A stretch of 64,000 nt of DNA, from contig QPMI01000542.1 of assembly GCA_004431415.1 (NCBI GenBank), positions 310,001 through 374,000 of the forward strand. The letters run 5' to 3'. The notes below the pieces were generated by a model. It worked only from the letters and a program-made list of their open reading frames with translations, made no database searches and was not told the origin of the DNA. Of the stretch, positions 37,703 to 51,200 are shown one piece after another. The stretch comes from Cyanophora paradoxa (taxonomy: Eukaryota; Glaucocystophyceae; Cyanophorales; Cyanophoraceae). Numbering within the stretch: position 1 is the first letter of the stretch; every line of letters starts with the position of its first letter. The position numbers and the translations under genes are program-made.

Positions 37703-40700
37703 ATGCATGCGCAAATGTGCAGCCTTGAATGCAGCTACGCATGCATATGCATGCATATGGCGCCGGCCTGCAGCCGCAGCTGCCCCGCGGCGGGCGGGCA
37801 GAGTCCCGCGGCCGCGCGCGCCTGTGCACGCGAAGGCAAGGGCCCCGCGGCCGGCGCCGGCACTGGCGCCAGTCGCAGGTCGCCTCGCGACCGGCGAGAT
37901 CTAGATCTGGAGCTCGACCGCCGGCAGCGGCCGTCGGGGGCGGCCGCCGTAGGTCTCGGCGCATGCGCGCTGCTGGCCCTCCAGCTCGGGCTGCTGACCG
38001 TGGCGCTCCTGCCTGCGGCTTCGGCAATATCCATCAACGCCTCGTCAATCGTGCTGGCCCCGCCTTCCCGGCCGCCCACTGGCTTTGAGACCGCGGAAAC
38101 GTACTACGCCTCTGTTCAGGTACGCAATTGCAATTTGGCAAATGCTGTCCCATTGTCATTTAAATTTGCGAATAAGTCCGATACACGTGCCGGTACTTTA
38201 AGCACAATTTTGGTTCGCGCTCATCTTACATAAGACTTAATTGCATCTCCCCACACTATATATAGCTATTTTCAGGCCGGGAGTGTGCACGTGGACCGAA
38301 CCCTTAGTCACACACGCGGCTAATGACGCCGTCGCAGCGCGTGTACGCCGCTTCGACGGACCCCACAACGAAGCTCGTCTTCGGCCGCAAGAGTCCGTCT
38401 GGGCCGCCGGCCGCCGCCCGCGCCCTAGGCCTCCTCCGGCTTCGAGCTGATCATGAGCCACCACCGGTACCGGCGCCGTTGCGCAGGCGAGCTGTGGCTG
38501 GTGGTCGACGTCGATGACCCTCCCGGGATCGATGAGGGCGAGTTCTCCTGTCAGGCCTCCCGCCTCCACACCTGCAGCGTCGACGAGGGTGCGAAACAAT
38601 AAATTCCGCCTTTCTTATGGCTGACCAAGACTTTCCCATGGGCCACCCTTTCCGTGGCACAGCGGCCATGCTGGCCCAGCCCGGCTGCAGCCCTTACATC
38701 GTCGTGAGCGCTCCGAGCACCAACGTCACCTTCCGCGTCCCCCACGTGCCCCGGTATCCCGAATCCCATCCCGAAACCATCGTCTGCTTCGAATTCATTG
38801 TTATATTTTTATAAAGAACTCCAGCTTCAAGCTATTTTTTATAAGACTCTTGTTTGACGCTTGACATTTACACGCGGCGCGGCAGGGCGCAGACGCCGTG
38901 GGCGTCCCACCACGCGACCTCGCGCCTCTACTTCCGCCACGTCGTCAACGACGAGGACCCCGTCCTCGAGCCCCTCCGCGCCCCGATCGTGTCAGCGGCC
39001 TTCAGCTTCCAATTTAAATTCGTCTCTTCGTGTGATTCGGAGCGTGCAGGAACCTCGCAAACTGCAACTACATCACGACAGCTTTCGGGATACTGGAGGT
39101 GCGATGCTCCGATCCGTTTCTTCTAAGAGTCTTAAGCTCGAGCTCGAACCAACTCGTTTTCGCTGATCGCAAATCCCGCTTTTCGAAATCGGCAGTACAT
39201 CACGCTCGACAACGCGACGCACGCGCCCAGCGGGTACTTCGAGGTCGAGCCCGACCCTCCAACCCACTCAATGCAGACCCCGTCGTCGACACGGTGCGCC
39301 ATTCAGTCCTTTTGAGTCCAGCAATATGTCTTATTCCGCTTTGCTTGCAGTCGAAGCGCATCAAGCTCGACCCGGAGCTAGAGCCCGTGTCTCTGCAGCT
39401 GGTCCATGTCGATGTTAAATCAAACGTCTGCCGCTTCTGCGCTGATTCCGGTCTCATCCTGCAGATCGGGGCTGAGCCTGGCTCGACCCTTTCCGTCAAT
39501 GACGTCATGTGGGTGGCGATCACTTTCGACGGGTCATCGTGCGCCCGAAATTGAACCGCGACTCTGTCTTCCCGGACACGTAAAATTTCCTCTCGAAATA
39601 ATCCTAATCATAACCCTGCACACCACAGGACGACCCTCTTCCGCCGAACTGTTCCATTGCTGTCAACCTGTGCGCTGCCGCATGCGCATATGCATGCTCA
39701 GCGTTTGAATACCATTATATTCAAACTAATCTCTTGTTCGAGCTTCGAGCTGCTGCCGACGTTGTTTTCACTTCTGCTTAAGCTTATTCAACCCCCCCGG
39801 CTCGACAGCAATTTCCGGACCATTGAAGACTGGCAGGCAGTCTCGCGCGATGATGCGCTCGCGGGAATGGGCGGTGCGGGCCACGCCACAATCAGCGATC
39901 ACACACTCGTCTACCGTCACACGTACGCGTGCAGCTTGATGCTTGTTTCGCATGCGCATGGGTCTCCGAGCGCTAAACGATCACGGCATGCGCAGGGTTC
40001 TGAAGGGTGAGAACTCGAGGGCGATTGCGGTGAGGAGCCCGTAACACAGGGCCTCATCATCTCGAACGATTGCTCCTCGAAGTGCGGCTTGCGCCGAGGC
40101 GGAATGCGTGCTCCCTCTCAGAGTCTCTGCAGGGGATGCGATTCGCGTCCGCGAAAGCAGGAGCAAAGCGGACCGTGAGCCTCGCAGGTGCATTCGAGAG
40201 AAGGGCGCCGGGCGCGTGTCTAAGCTGGGCTCAAATCTCCCTGCAGACCTCGTCTTCTCGCCATGCAAGCGGTCCTTGACCTCGCCGAGCGGCTGCGAGC
40301 CCGGAGTGACCTCCGTCGGCGTTGACACCCTCCGTGCGCCAACGCCCCGACCGGGATCTCAATTGAAAGCCACATGAGTAGCTCCAGAAATTAATCTGAG
40401 CGGTGTTTTGCGGCAGCCCGCGGATGGTCGGCGTCAGCACACGCAAGGACCCGAAGTCGGTGTTCTACAGCGGCGACGCTATCGATATTGGTAGGCATAT
40501 CACTAATCGTATAACAGCTGGCTTCTGTCACTGACCACATTTATGTGTGCGCAGCGGTTCTTTTCACCAAGCCCGTGATTTTTGTGGTTTCTCCCGACAA
40601 TGGCGTCAATCCCTTCGGTCTGCCTGCGTTGCCCTGCGTAGAAATATCCGAACAAGCGTTTGTACATGGGTCGCTCAACTGGCTCTCCGGATCCTTCGCG

Positions 40701-42545
40701 CAGCCGTGGGCGGCCTTACCTCGACCTGAACTCCGGCGGCGAGGCCTCTTTCGTCGGATACTTCCCGAACGACAATTCCACCCTTCTCTTCCGCTACCTA
40801 GTTGCGGTTCGTCGCTCAGGATCGCACAGCTCAGTTGCCGGAATGCTTCTGCTAAATCTGCAGCCGCTGATCCTCGGAGAGCAGTCTGGCGAGACGACGG
40901 ACGGGAAGCCCCTTGAGGTCGTCAAGTTCGAAACAAACGGCGCCGTCGTTACGTCGGCCAACGGCCTGGACAGTGCGCCGTGCAATCGCAAAGGCTTTTG
41001 ACCTCGCTCAAGAAAGCTTATCGCATTCTTTCGCGTCTCAGTTGTCGCGAACGAAGAGGTGCTGAAGGCGGTTAAGGATGCGAACAGCGGCCTGTCAGCC
41101 GCTGGCCTCATTGTTCAGCGCTCCAGCACTGCGCGCCGGGTACGATCTGTACATGGTTTAAAAACGCATTTCTCATTTGAGAGGCAACGATCGATTTTGC
41201 GAGCGCAGCTCGAGGTATTCGGCGCTGTCGGCGGGGGCCGTGATGTCTTCTCGCTCCACTCGGTCATTTACATTATTCTTACCTTCGACGACGTGGTGCG
41301 GCGCGTTTGTGATGAATTGCTGCACAGCTGCAGGCGGGCTCACAGTGTTTTCTCGTAATTTGCACAGGTCTTCCAGCGCCCGAAGGACAACAACTCCGCC
41401 GCCCTCGACGCCTGCCGGCCGACGCTGCGCACTAACTTCGGAACTTTGGAGTTCCTCCCGCGCGAGGAGTTCAACGCTATTGTCCAGGTGCTATTTTGCG
41501 CTTGACGTCGCCTGAACGCGTACGTGCCTGAACGCTTCGCAGGGCAACGTGGCAGGCCGCCAGCAGATCGTATTTCGCCGTTCAGTGGAAGTGCGCGAAA
41601 TCATATGCGACCGGACGCCGTGTTCGTGCATACGAAGCCGCCTCTGACAGCGACGCAGCCCGAGACGGCTGTACGAGAGCATCGAGATCGAGAAGCCGTA
41701 CGACACTGCGGTCAACGCCACCGGCTGCAGCCCGCCGCGAGTGCGCGCGCGTGGCTCTGCATGCGCATTTTAATTTGTGAAACCGATCTGCTTTCGACTC
41801 TGTTAATTCTCCAATGCAATTCTCCTGTTAATATATTCTGTTTCAATGTTTCTTGAACAGCGGCATGGTTGTACCGGTGGCGCTCTCGAAGATCGCGGGC
41901 TTCTACCCGCTGGAGAATCAAAACAACCCCTTTGAGGCATGGGTGAAGGTGCGTGAGCAAAGCGCTCGCATATCTGAATATCTGCATATCTGCATCTGCT
42001 GTCTAATTTCCAAGCTAGATCGATACCTTTTCGGCCAGCATCGTCGGAGTTGCCGCAAGGTAATTGGTCTTGTTTAATGATTATTCGATCCCCCAGCTGC
42101 AGTCTATCGGTTTTGAGATTCTTCCAGTTCTCGAACATCACTGTGGGCCTCGCTCCCGGTCGCATAGGGTACGTATACGTTCTCGAGACGAGCTCGCGAG
42201 CATCGCCACCCGTGCATCCGACAACACCGCGCGCGCCGCAGGACGTCGATATCCTCGTCACATTTTCGAAACCGGTGGACTACCAAATCCTCGTGCGACC
42301 ACAAACTTGCAGCCAAAATCGATACCGAATTCGTCTTCGTGGCTCACGCGCACGCGGCCGCGGCGCGCGCGCAGCTGGACCCGCTGAACGTGCAGGACGC
42401 GGCGAAGACGCGGGAGGCACGCCTGTACGGCACGCCGCGCATCGCCCTCAACACGCTCGCCTACGCGTACCTCCTCGGCTACGCCAACCCGGACATTCCG
42501 GCCAGCTTGATCCATTACGCACTCCAAGAGCAGTGTTCGTCATGA
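37703..42545 (+). pseudogene. Channel-less ectodomain copy 4 of the pLGIC gene
   Basis: Same exon series and signal segment. It ends in the IPASLIHYALQEQCSS tail seen in copy 2, with stop at 42,545. One-base run differences occur for example near 38,409, 38,434, 39,255 and 39,533. The channel exons are missing. Confidence 0.7.
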
Positions 42546-43725
42546 ACATGATGATCATGAACATGATTTGCATGACATGACATCGGCGGTTTGCACTCAA
42601 CCTGCGCATTTTACATTTTACGAAATACCATAAATATCCAGAAGGTGTAGATGGGGTTTTCGAGGGTGGCGGAGACGATGGGCGTGTTTCTGCGGCCAGC
42701 CAATTAAAGCCTGAACCGGTATTCAAGATTCGCAGTAACGGGGGCCCATATTGCTCCCAGCATCATTCCGCCCCACCCATTCGCAGGCAGCTTCCACCAC
42801 TCCGAATATAAGTCATTCAGATGCTATTAAGAGATACTGCATGCTTGGAAGCCCGCTCGGAGTTCGAACCACGAGCCCGCACCCTCGAGCCCTTGGCCCC
42901 GCGTGCTCAGTTTGCAGACGAGCTGGCCTCGTTCATATCGATGCTATAAGTTATATATAATTAGCTGCAGGAAGGCACACTACCTACAACTAAAACTGTA
43001 ATATTGATAAATTCGGACGTCGATACATACGCCATACATGTCCAGCCGAAATTCTAGCGGAGCACAGCGAACGATTGGCGCGAAACTGAGCACGTCAGAA
43101 GTGCAGTTTAGAGCAATCTAGAGCAGGGAAATTTTTGGTTTCGCGCCAATGTCTCGCCGTGCAGAAGTTGGCCTCGGGGTCGCTGCGCCCCGGCCCCTCT
43201 TCAGCCTCGACAGCGCAAGGCAGCTCAAGGCCCGCCCAGGCCCCCCGCTCCCCCAACTGCCCTTCCCGGACTCGAACGCTGGAGCAATAAGACGCCGGCC
43301 GGCGCGCTGCTAGCTCGGCTAGCTCGCCGCGAAACTGGCCTTTTCCTCGTCGCCTTTGTATGGCCATACATCTAGGAAAATTTCGTACCGGATCCGCACG
43401 AAACTGAGCCTTATTCTAGCATCAAGATGCATATTAGCTAGTATTAAACGCTTCAGTTTCTCGCCAATCGCTTCCCATTATTTTATCCAGCCAAATCGAC
43501 CAGATACTCTAGATCGATATCTCCGCGAAGTCTCCAGCCAAGGCGCGGAGACTTGCTGGAGAGTGGCTCTATACAAGTCTCCAAAGAGTCTCCAAGCGGA
43601 TATTAGCTGGAGACTACAGCTCAGGAAATACTCCATCTAGTCTCCTGAAGCCCCAAAATGCGTTAGTCTCCAGCTAGTCTCAGTCTATTCTCCAGCTGAT
43701 CTCCCGGACCCCCCCTCCACTAGTG
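42540..43725 (+). mobile_element. Orphan right end of CACTA element, copy 4
   Basis: Right-end block ending in CACTAGTG at 43,725 and followed by GAG. The G/C run of the inverted repeat is two bases shorter than in the complete elements, probably a read error. Confidence 0.8.
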
Positions 43726-43755
43726 GAGCCCGGGGATATCGATCCGCGAGCCGCT

Positions 43756-44241
43756 GAGCTGGGTCCTGCAGCTGGGGACCCGCCCGAGATCTAGAGATTC
43801 TAGCCTATAGCTAGCAGCTGCAGACCGTACGCGTCGGACCACGCGCGCGCTGCGCATGCGGGCCTGCGCATGCGGCACGTGCATGCGCACGCGTACGCGT
43901 ATATGCGTATACGTACGTACGAGGCGCGTGTATACAGGGCCCACGTGCACGCGGGCCGCGGCTCGGGGCCCGGCCGGCGCGGGGCGGCCCGAGGGGGGGG
44001 TACTGCCGTACCGGCCCCACTCGTCGCGTCGACTCGCCGCGCGGAAAGGCGCGGTGCGCCGGTTGGCACAAGCGATTCGACGCGCCGGCGTCGATGTCTC
44101 CGCGGCGAGTCCGCGCAGAGTCCGCGGAGCTTCATGTGTTTTGATTCTTTGAAAGGTTTTTCAATCTGAAGAATTAAAAAAAGACAAAGGAATCATTGAA
44201 AGGTAACTTCGGGGTAACTTCCGAAAAAAGTGTTGCCGCAG
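43756..44241. repeat. Linker block, copy 4
   Basis: Equivalent of 15,261-15,753. It leads into the leader of the intact gene. Confidence 0.75.
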
Positions 44242-44444
44242 GCTGGCCCGCACTGCCCGCAGTGCGATCGCCGGTACCGCCAGGCGCCGCGAGCCTCGCG
44301 ATCGGAGGCCGGGCCGCCGGGCGGCGGCGCCGGCGGCGCGGCCAGCGCCGCCGCGCGGCCGCGCGGCCCGCGCCCGAGCGCCGCGGCGCCCGGCCGCCGC
44401 CAGCTGCAGCCCGGCGCCGCGCCGCCGGCGCCCGCCGCGCTCCC

Positions 44445-44693
44445 GAGTCCCGAGTCCTGATCGCGACTCGCCGACAGTCGGCGAGTCCCGAGTCCCGGAG
44501 TCCCGAGTCTCCCGACCGTCGGACTCCCGACTCCCGACTCCCGAGTCCCGAGTCCCGACTCCGAGTCCCGACTCCCGAGTCCCGAGTCCCGACTCGGCGA
44601 CTCCCGAGCCTCGGAGTCCCGACTCCCGACTCCCGACTCCCGGAGTCCGGCGAGTCCCGACTTCCGCGCCCGAGTCGGCCGACTCGGCGAGTC
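44445..44693. repeat. GANTC-dense array, copy 5, upstream of the intact gene
   Basis: Equivalent of 206-456. It precedes the only gene copy that keeps the channel exons, so it may be part of the native 5' region that was amplified with the gene. Confidence 0.85.
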
Positions 44694-45262
44694 CGACTTC
44701 GACCCGGGCCCTGATCGGAGGCGCCGTGCCGACTCACAGGGATCCGGACTCCGGATCCGGAGTCGGCTCATCAGCCTGGCAGACTCCTCGGCTCTGCTGC
44801 GCTCTACTAGGCTACTCTGGCTACTACTACTAGGCTGCTCTGCTGCTGCCAGCATCCTGCTGGTCCCTGGGAGCTGGGAGCCTGGGACTCCCTGCAGCGG
44901 CTGGTCCGTGGCGACTCCGAGCAGCTGCAGGCTGTACTGCAGGCTGCAGCAGGCGTCTGCAGCTGCCCTGGGCGACACTGTGACAGCTGGTAGGATCCGG
45001 AGGCGCGAGTCGGCGCATGCACTGCAGCAGGCATCGGCAGCTGCCCTGGCCTGTTCCTAGGCCTGGGCCGCCGCCTGGCCCAGCAGCTGCAGACTGCAGT
45101 CACTGAGTGTTTCGAGTCAACTTTCGACTGTCTGTGGAGCTCCTGCAGCTGGAGATCTAGACGCGAACATCTATATATATAGGTCTGCAGTACTAGTTAG
45201 CTAGCCATAGATCTATAGCTATAGCTAGGCCCAGCAGCTTCGAATTCGCAGCATCCATATGC

Positions 45263-48200
45263 ATGCGCAAATGTGCAGCCTTGAATGCAGCTACGCATGC
45301 ATATGCATGCATATGGCGCCGGCCTGCAGCCGCAGCTGCCCGCGCGGGCGGGCAGAGTCCCGCGGCCGCGCGCGCCTGTGCACGCGAAGGCAAGGGCCCC
45401 GCGGCCGGCGCCGGCACTGGCGCCAGTCGCAGGTCGCCTCGCGACCGGCGAGATCTAGATCTGGAGCTCGACCGCCGGCAGCGGCCGTCGGGGGCGGCCG
45501 CCGTAGGTCTCGGCGCATGCGCGCTGCTGGCCCTCCAGCTCGGGCTGCTGACCGTGGCGCTCCTGCCTGCGGCTTCGGCAATATCCATCAACGCCTCGTC
45601 AATCGTGCTGGCCCCGCCTTCCCGGCCGCCCACTGGCTTTGAGACCGCGGAAACGTACTACGCCTCTGTTCAGGTACGCAATTGCAATTTGGCAAATGCT
45701 GTCCCATTGTCATTTAAATTTGCGAATAAGTCCGATACACGTGCCGGTACTTTAAGCACAATTTTGGTTCGCGCTCATCTTACATAAGACTTAATTGCAT
45801 CTCCCCACACTATATATAGCTATTTTCAGGCCGGGAGTGTGCACGTGGACCGAACCCTTAGTCACACACGCGGCTAATGACGCCGTCGCAGCGCGTGTAC
45901 GCCGCTTCGACGGACCCCACAACGAAGCTCGTCTTCGGCCGCAAGAGTCCGTCTGGGCCGCCGGGCCGCCGCCCGCGCCCTAGGCCTCCCTCCGGCTTCG
46001 AGCTGATCATGAGCCACCACCGGTACCGGCGCCGTTGCGCAGGCGAGCTGTGGCTGGTGGTCGACGTCGATGACCCTCCCGGGATCGATGAGGGCGAGTT
46101 CTCCTGTCAGGCCTCCCGCCTCCACACCTGCAGCGTCGACGAGGGTGCGAAACAATAAATTCCGCCTTTCTTATGGCTGACCAAGACTTTCCCATGGGCC
46201 ACCCTTTCCGTGGCACAGCGGCCATGCTGGCCCAGCCCGGCTGCAGCCCTTACATCGTCGTGAGCGCTCCGAGCACCAACGTCACCTTCCGCGTCCCCCA
46301 CGTGCCCCGGTATCCCGAATCCCATCCCGAAACCATCGTCTGCTTCGAATTCATTGTTATATTTTTATAAAGAACTCCAGCTTCAAGCTATTTTTATAAG
46401 ACTCTTGTTGACGCTTGACATTTACACGCGGCGCGGCAGGGCGCAGACGCCGTGGGCGTCCCACCACGCGACCTCGCGCCTCTACTTCCGCCACGTCGTC
46501 AACGACGAGGACCCGTCCTCGAGCCCCTCCGCGCCCCGATCGTGTCAGCGGCCTTCAGCTTCCAATTTAAATTCGTCTCTTCGTGTGATTCGGAGCGTGC
46601 AGGAACCTCGCAAACTGCAACTACATCACGACAGCTTTCGGGATACTGGAGGTGCGATGCTCCGATCCGTTTCTTCTAAGAGTCTTAAGCTCGAGCTCGA
46701 ACCAACTCGTTTTCGCTGATCGCAAATCCCGCTTTTCGAAATCGGCAGTACATCACGCTCGACAACGCGACGCACGCGCCCAGCGGGTACTTCGAGGTCG
46801 AGCCCGACCCTCCAACCCACTCAATGCAGACCCCGTCGTCGACACGGTGCGCCATTCAGTCCTTTTGAGTCCAGCAATATGTCTTATTCCGCTTTGCTTG
46901 CAGTCGAAGCGCATCAAGCTCGACCCGGAGCTAGAGCCCGTGTCTCTGCAGCTGGTCCATGTCGATGTTAAATCAAACGTCTGCCGCTTCTGCGCTGATT
47001 CCGGTCTCATCCTGCAGATCGGGGCTGAGCCTGGCTCGACCCTTTCCGTCAATGACGTCATGTGGGTGGCGATCACTTTCGACGGGTCATCGTGCGCCCG
47101 AAATTGAACCGCGACTCTGTCTTCCCGGACACGTAAAATTTCCTCTCGAAATAATCCTAATCATAACCCCTGCACACCACAGGACGACCCTCTTCCGCCG
47201 AACTGTTCCATTGCTGTCAACCTGTGCGCTGCCGCATGCGCATATGCATGCTCAGCCGTTTGAATACCATTATATTCAAACTAATCTCTTGTTCGAGCTT
47301 CGAGCTGCTGCCGACGTTGTTTTCACTTCTGCTTAAGCTTATTCAACCCCCCCGGCTCGACAGCAATTTCCGGACCATTGAAGACTGGCAGGCAGTCTCG
47401 CGCGATGATGCGCTCGCGGGAATGGGCGGTGCGGGCCACGCCACAATCAGCGATCACACACTCGTCTACCGTCACACGTACGCGTGCAGCTTGATGCTTG
47501 TTTCGCATGCGCATGGGTCTCCGAGCGCTAAACGATCACGGCATGCGCAGGGTTCTGAAGGGTGAGAACTCGAGGGCGATTGCGGTGAGGAGCCCCGTAA
47601 CACAGGGCCTCATCATCTCGAACGATTGCTCCTCGAAGTGCGGCTTGCGCCGAGGCGGAATGCGTGCTCCCTCTCAGAGTCTCTGCAGGGGGATGCGATT
47701 CGCGTCCGCGAAAGCAGGAGCAAAGCGGACCGTGAGCCTCGCAGGTGCATTCGAGAGAAGGGGCGCCGGGCGCGTGTCTAAGCTGGGCTCAAATCTCCCT
47801 GCAGACCTCGTCTTCTCGCCATGCAAGCGGTCCTTGACCTCGCCGAGCGGCTGCGAGCCCGGAGTGACCTCCGTCGGCGTTGACACCCTCCGTGCGCCAA
47901 CGCCCCGACCGGGATCTCAATTGAAAGCCACATGAGTAGCTCCAGAAATTAATCTGAGCGGTGTTTTGCGGCAGCCCCGCGGATGGTCGGCGTCAGCACA
48001 CGCAAGGACCCGAAGTCGGTGTTCTACAGCGGCGACGCTATCGATATTGGTAGGCATATCACTAATCGTATAACAGCTGGCTTCTGTCACTGACCACATT
48101 TATGTGTGCGCAGCGGTTCTTTTCACCAAGCCCGTGATTTTTGTGGTTTCTCCCGACAATGGCGTCAATCCCTTCGGTCTGCCTGCGTTGCCCTGCGTAG

Positions 48201-51200
48201 AAATATCCGAACAAGCGTTTGTACATGGGTCGCTCAACTGGCTCTCCGGATCCTTCGCGCAGCCGTGGGGCGGCCTTACCTCGACCTGAACTCCGGCGGC
48301 GAGGCCTCTTTCGTCGGATACTTCCCGAACGACAATTCCACCTTCTCTTCCGCTACCTAGTTGCGGTTCGTCGCTCAGGATCGCACAGCTCAGTTGCCGG
48401 AATGCTTCTGCTAAATCTGCAGCCGCTGATCCTCGGAGAGCAGTCTGGCGAGACGACGGACGGGAAGCCCTTGAGGTCGTCAAGTTCGAAACAAACGGCG
48501 CCGTCGTTACGTCGGCCAACGGCCTGGACAGTGCGCCGTGCAATCGCAAAGGCTTTTGACCTCGCTCAAGAAAGCTTATCGCATTCTTTCGCGTCTCAGT
48601 TGTCGCGAACGAAGAGGTGCTGAAGGCGGTTAAGGATGCGAACAGCGGCCTGTCAGCCGCTGGCCTCATTGTTCAGCGCTCCAGCACTGCGCGCCGGGTA
48701 CGATCTGTACATGGTTTAAAAACGCATTTCTCATTTGAGAGGCAACGATCGATTTTGCGAGCGCAGCTCGAGGTATTCGGCGCTGTCGGCGGGGGCCGTG
48801 ATGTCTTCTCGCTCCACTCGGTCATTTACATTATTCTTACCTTCGACGACGTGGTGCGGCGCGTTTGTGATGAATTGCTGCACAGCTGCAGGCGGGCTCA
48901 CAGTGTTTTCTCGTAATTTGCACAGGTCTTCCAGCGCCCGAAGGACAACAACTCCGCCGCCCTCGACGCCTGCCGGCCGACGCTGCGCACTAACTTCGGA
49001 ACTTTGGAGTTCCTCCCGCGCGAGGAGTTCAACGCTATTGTCCAGGTGCTATTTTGCGCTTGACGTCGCCTGAACGCGTACGTGCCTGAACGCTTCGCAG
49101 GGCAACGTGGCAGGCCGCCAGCAGATCGTATTTCGCCGTTCAGTGGAAGTGCGCGAAATCATATGCGACCGGACGCCGTGTTCGTGCATACGAAGCCGCC
49201 TCTGACAGCGACGCAGCCCGAGGACGGGCTGTACGAGAGCATCGAGATCGAGAAGCCGTACGACACTGCGGTCAACGCCACCGGCTGCAGCCCCGCCGCG
49301 AGTGCGCGCGCGTGGCTCTGCATGCGCATTTTAATTTGTGAAACCGATCTGCTTTCGACTCTGTTAATTCTCCAATGCAATTCTCCTGTTAATATATTCT
49401 GTTTCAATGTTTCTTGAACAGCGGGCATGGTTGTACCGGTGGCGCTCTCGAAGATCGCGGGCTTCTACCCGCTGGAGAATCAAAACAACCCCTTTGAGGC
49501 ATGGGTGAAGGTGCGTGAGCAAAGCGCTCGCATATCTGAATATCTGCATATCTGCATCTGCTGTCTAATTTCCAAGCTAGATCGATACCTTTTCGGCCAG
49601 CATCGTCGGAGTTGCCGCAAAGGTAATTGGTCTTGTTTAATGATTATTCGATCCCCAGCTGCAGTCTATCGGTTTTGAGATTCTTCCAGTTCTCGAACAT
49701 CACTGTGGGCCTCGCTCCCGGTCGCATAGGGGTACGTATACGTTCTCGAGACGAGCTCGCGAGCATCGCCACCCGTGCATCCGACAACACCGCGCGCGCC
49801 GCAGGACGTCGATATCCTCGTCACATTTTCGAAACCGGTGGACTACCAAATCCTCGTGCGACCACAAACTTGCAGCCAAAATCGATACCGAATTCGTCTT
49901 CGTGGCTCACGCGCACGCGGCCGCGGCGCGCGCGCAGCTGGACCCGCTGAACGTGCAGGACGCGGCGAAGACGCGGGAGGCACGCCTGTACGGCACGCCG
50001 CGCATCGCCCTCAACACGCTCGCCTACGCGTACCTCCTCGGCTACGCCAACCCGGACACCAAGGTGGGATGCATTGTTTCAAACTGCATTCCCTCTTATT
50101 TGAGCTGATCATGATGGGCGGCGCCTCAATTAGACGACGCTGGTATTCCGGTACTCGGTGCAGGTGGGCGAGGGGACGCCCGAGGGCGAGTACCTGGACG
50201 TCCTCAGCGTCGACGCGTTTGATTCGTACGGCGGCATCCTCCGCACCGCCGGCAACGCCCTCGACGTGCGAAACAGCCGGACAGCGTGCACAACCTCTCG
50301 GATTGCTGCTGATCGCGGCTGGTCTGCAGGTCATTCTGGGCTTGCCCGCGCCGGGAGCGGAGCACGGCCTCTCGGATTCGCGGGTAACGGTCGAGAAGAC
50401 GGGAAGGCCGGCGATGCCTTTCGGCTACGACCCGAGCCAGCCGCCAACCGAGGAACCCGTCGCTTTGATTGTTGACAAGTCGTCGAATTCTGGCGGCCGG
50501 CAACGAACGCGGCACGTGCTCGCGTCCTCACTGGACGTCAGCCCACAGCCGGTGCGGGTCGAGGTCACCGTTCAGATCAATTCGGTCATCGATGTCTCGG
50601 TGCGCGACGCGCCTCCAGACGCAAGAGGTCGATATCGCTTCACGCATTAATTTCGCGGGCGGTGACCGGTCTTCGTAGACGAAGGACCAGTCGATGAAGG
50701 TTGACCTGACGCTGTTGCAGGAGTGGTACGCTCTGCCGCCTTCAGCGCTACGGCGATATTTGCGACGACTGAATTCAAATCATTTCGAATTCGCTAGGTT
50801 TGATTCGCGCTTCAAATACCCGAACCTGGCCCCCATCGCCGAAAATGACACTTCGATCCTGAACGCGATTTGGAGCCCGCGCCTGACTTTTGTCAACGTC
50901 CTGGTGCGGCGCAGCGCCCACGGCAAGCTAAACACGTCCTGATCGTACTCCGCAGAGCAAGCCGGACGGGTTCGACGGCAAGGTCATCCGGTTCAATGTG
51001 CGAGACCACCGCTGCCAAAAACACACTCAATTGCAAGTGTCGATCGCTTACGACACAGTCTCTCGCGCAGAACGGCACCGTCAGGCTGTATCAGCGGTTC
51101 ATCCAGGACTTCGCGGGTGCGACCGCTTGCGGCGACCGTACCCGCGCGCGGCGCTGAATGCAGATTTTGCGCAGTGGACATCAATGTCAAGGACTTTCCG

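Larger units (their letters stand above)
1..50060 (+). repeat. Five-unit tandem segmental duplication
   Basis: Unit starts, taken at the same 'gctggcccgc' point, lie at 1, 15,754, 29,124, 36,686 and 44,242. The last two periods are 7,562 and 7,556 bp. The first two (15,753 and 13,370 bp) are longer because they carry a transposon and its flank, and the first also carries a transporter fragment. Each unit has a GC-rich leader, a signal-sequence exon, the ectodomain exons, a transposon right end and a linker. By eye the copies are essentially identical except for gains or losses of single G or C in homopolymers. The fifth copy loses homology just after 50,055, inside an exon that continues there as the intact gene. 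All copies share one orientation, as expected from unequal crossing over or replication slippage after an initial rearrangement. A partly artefactual assembly expansion cannot be excluded from sequence alone. Confidence 0.93.

Noticed and set aside
50011-50334. Minus-strand frame opposite the channel exons.
   Set aside because: It is a shadow of the well-supported plus-strand exons VGEGTPEGEYLDV and its neighbours.
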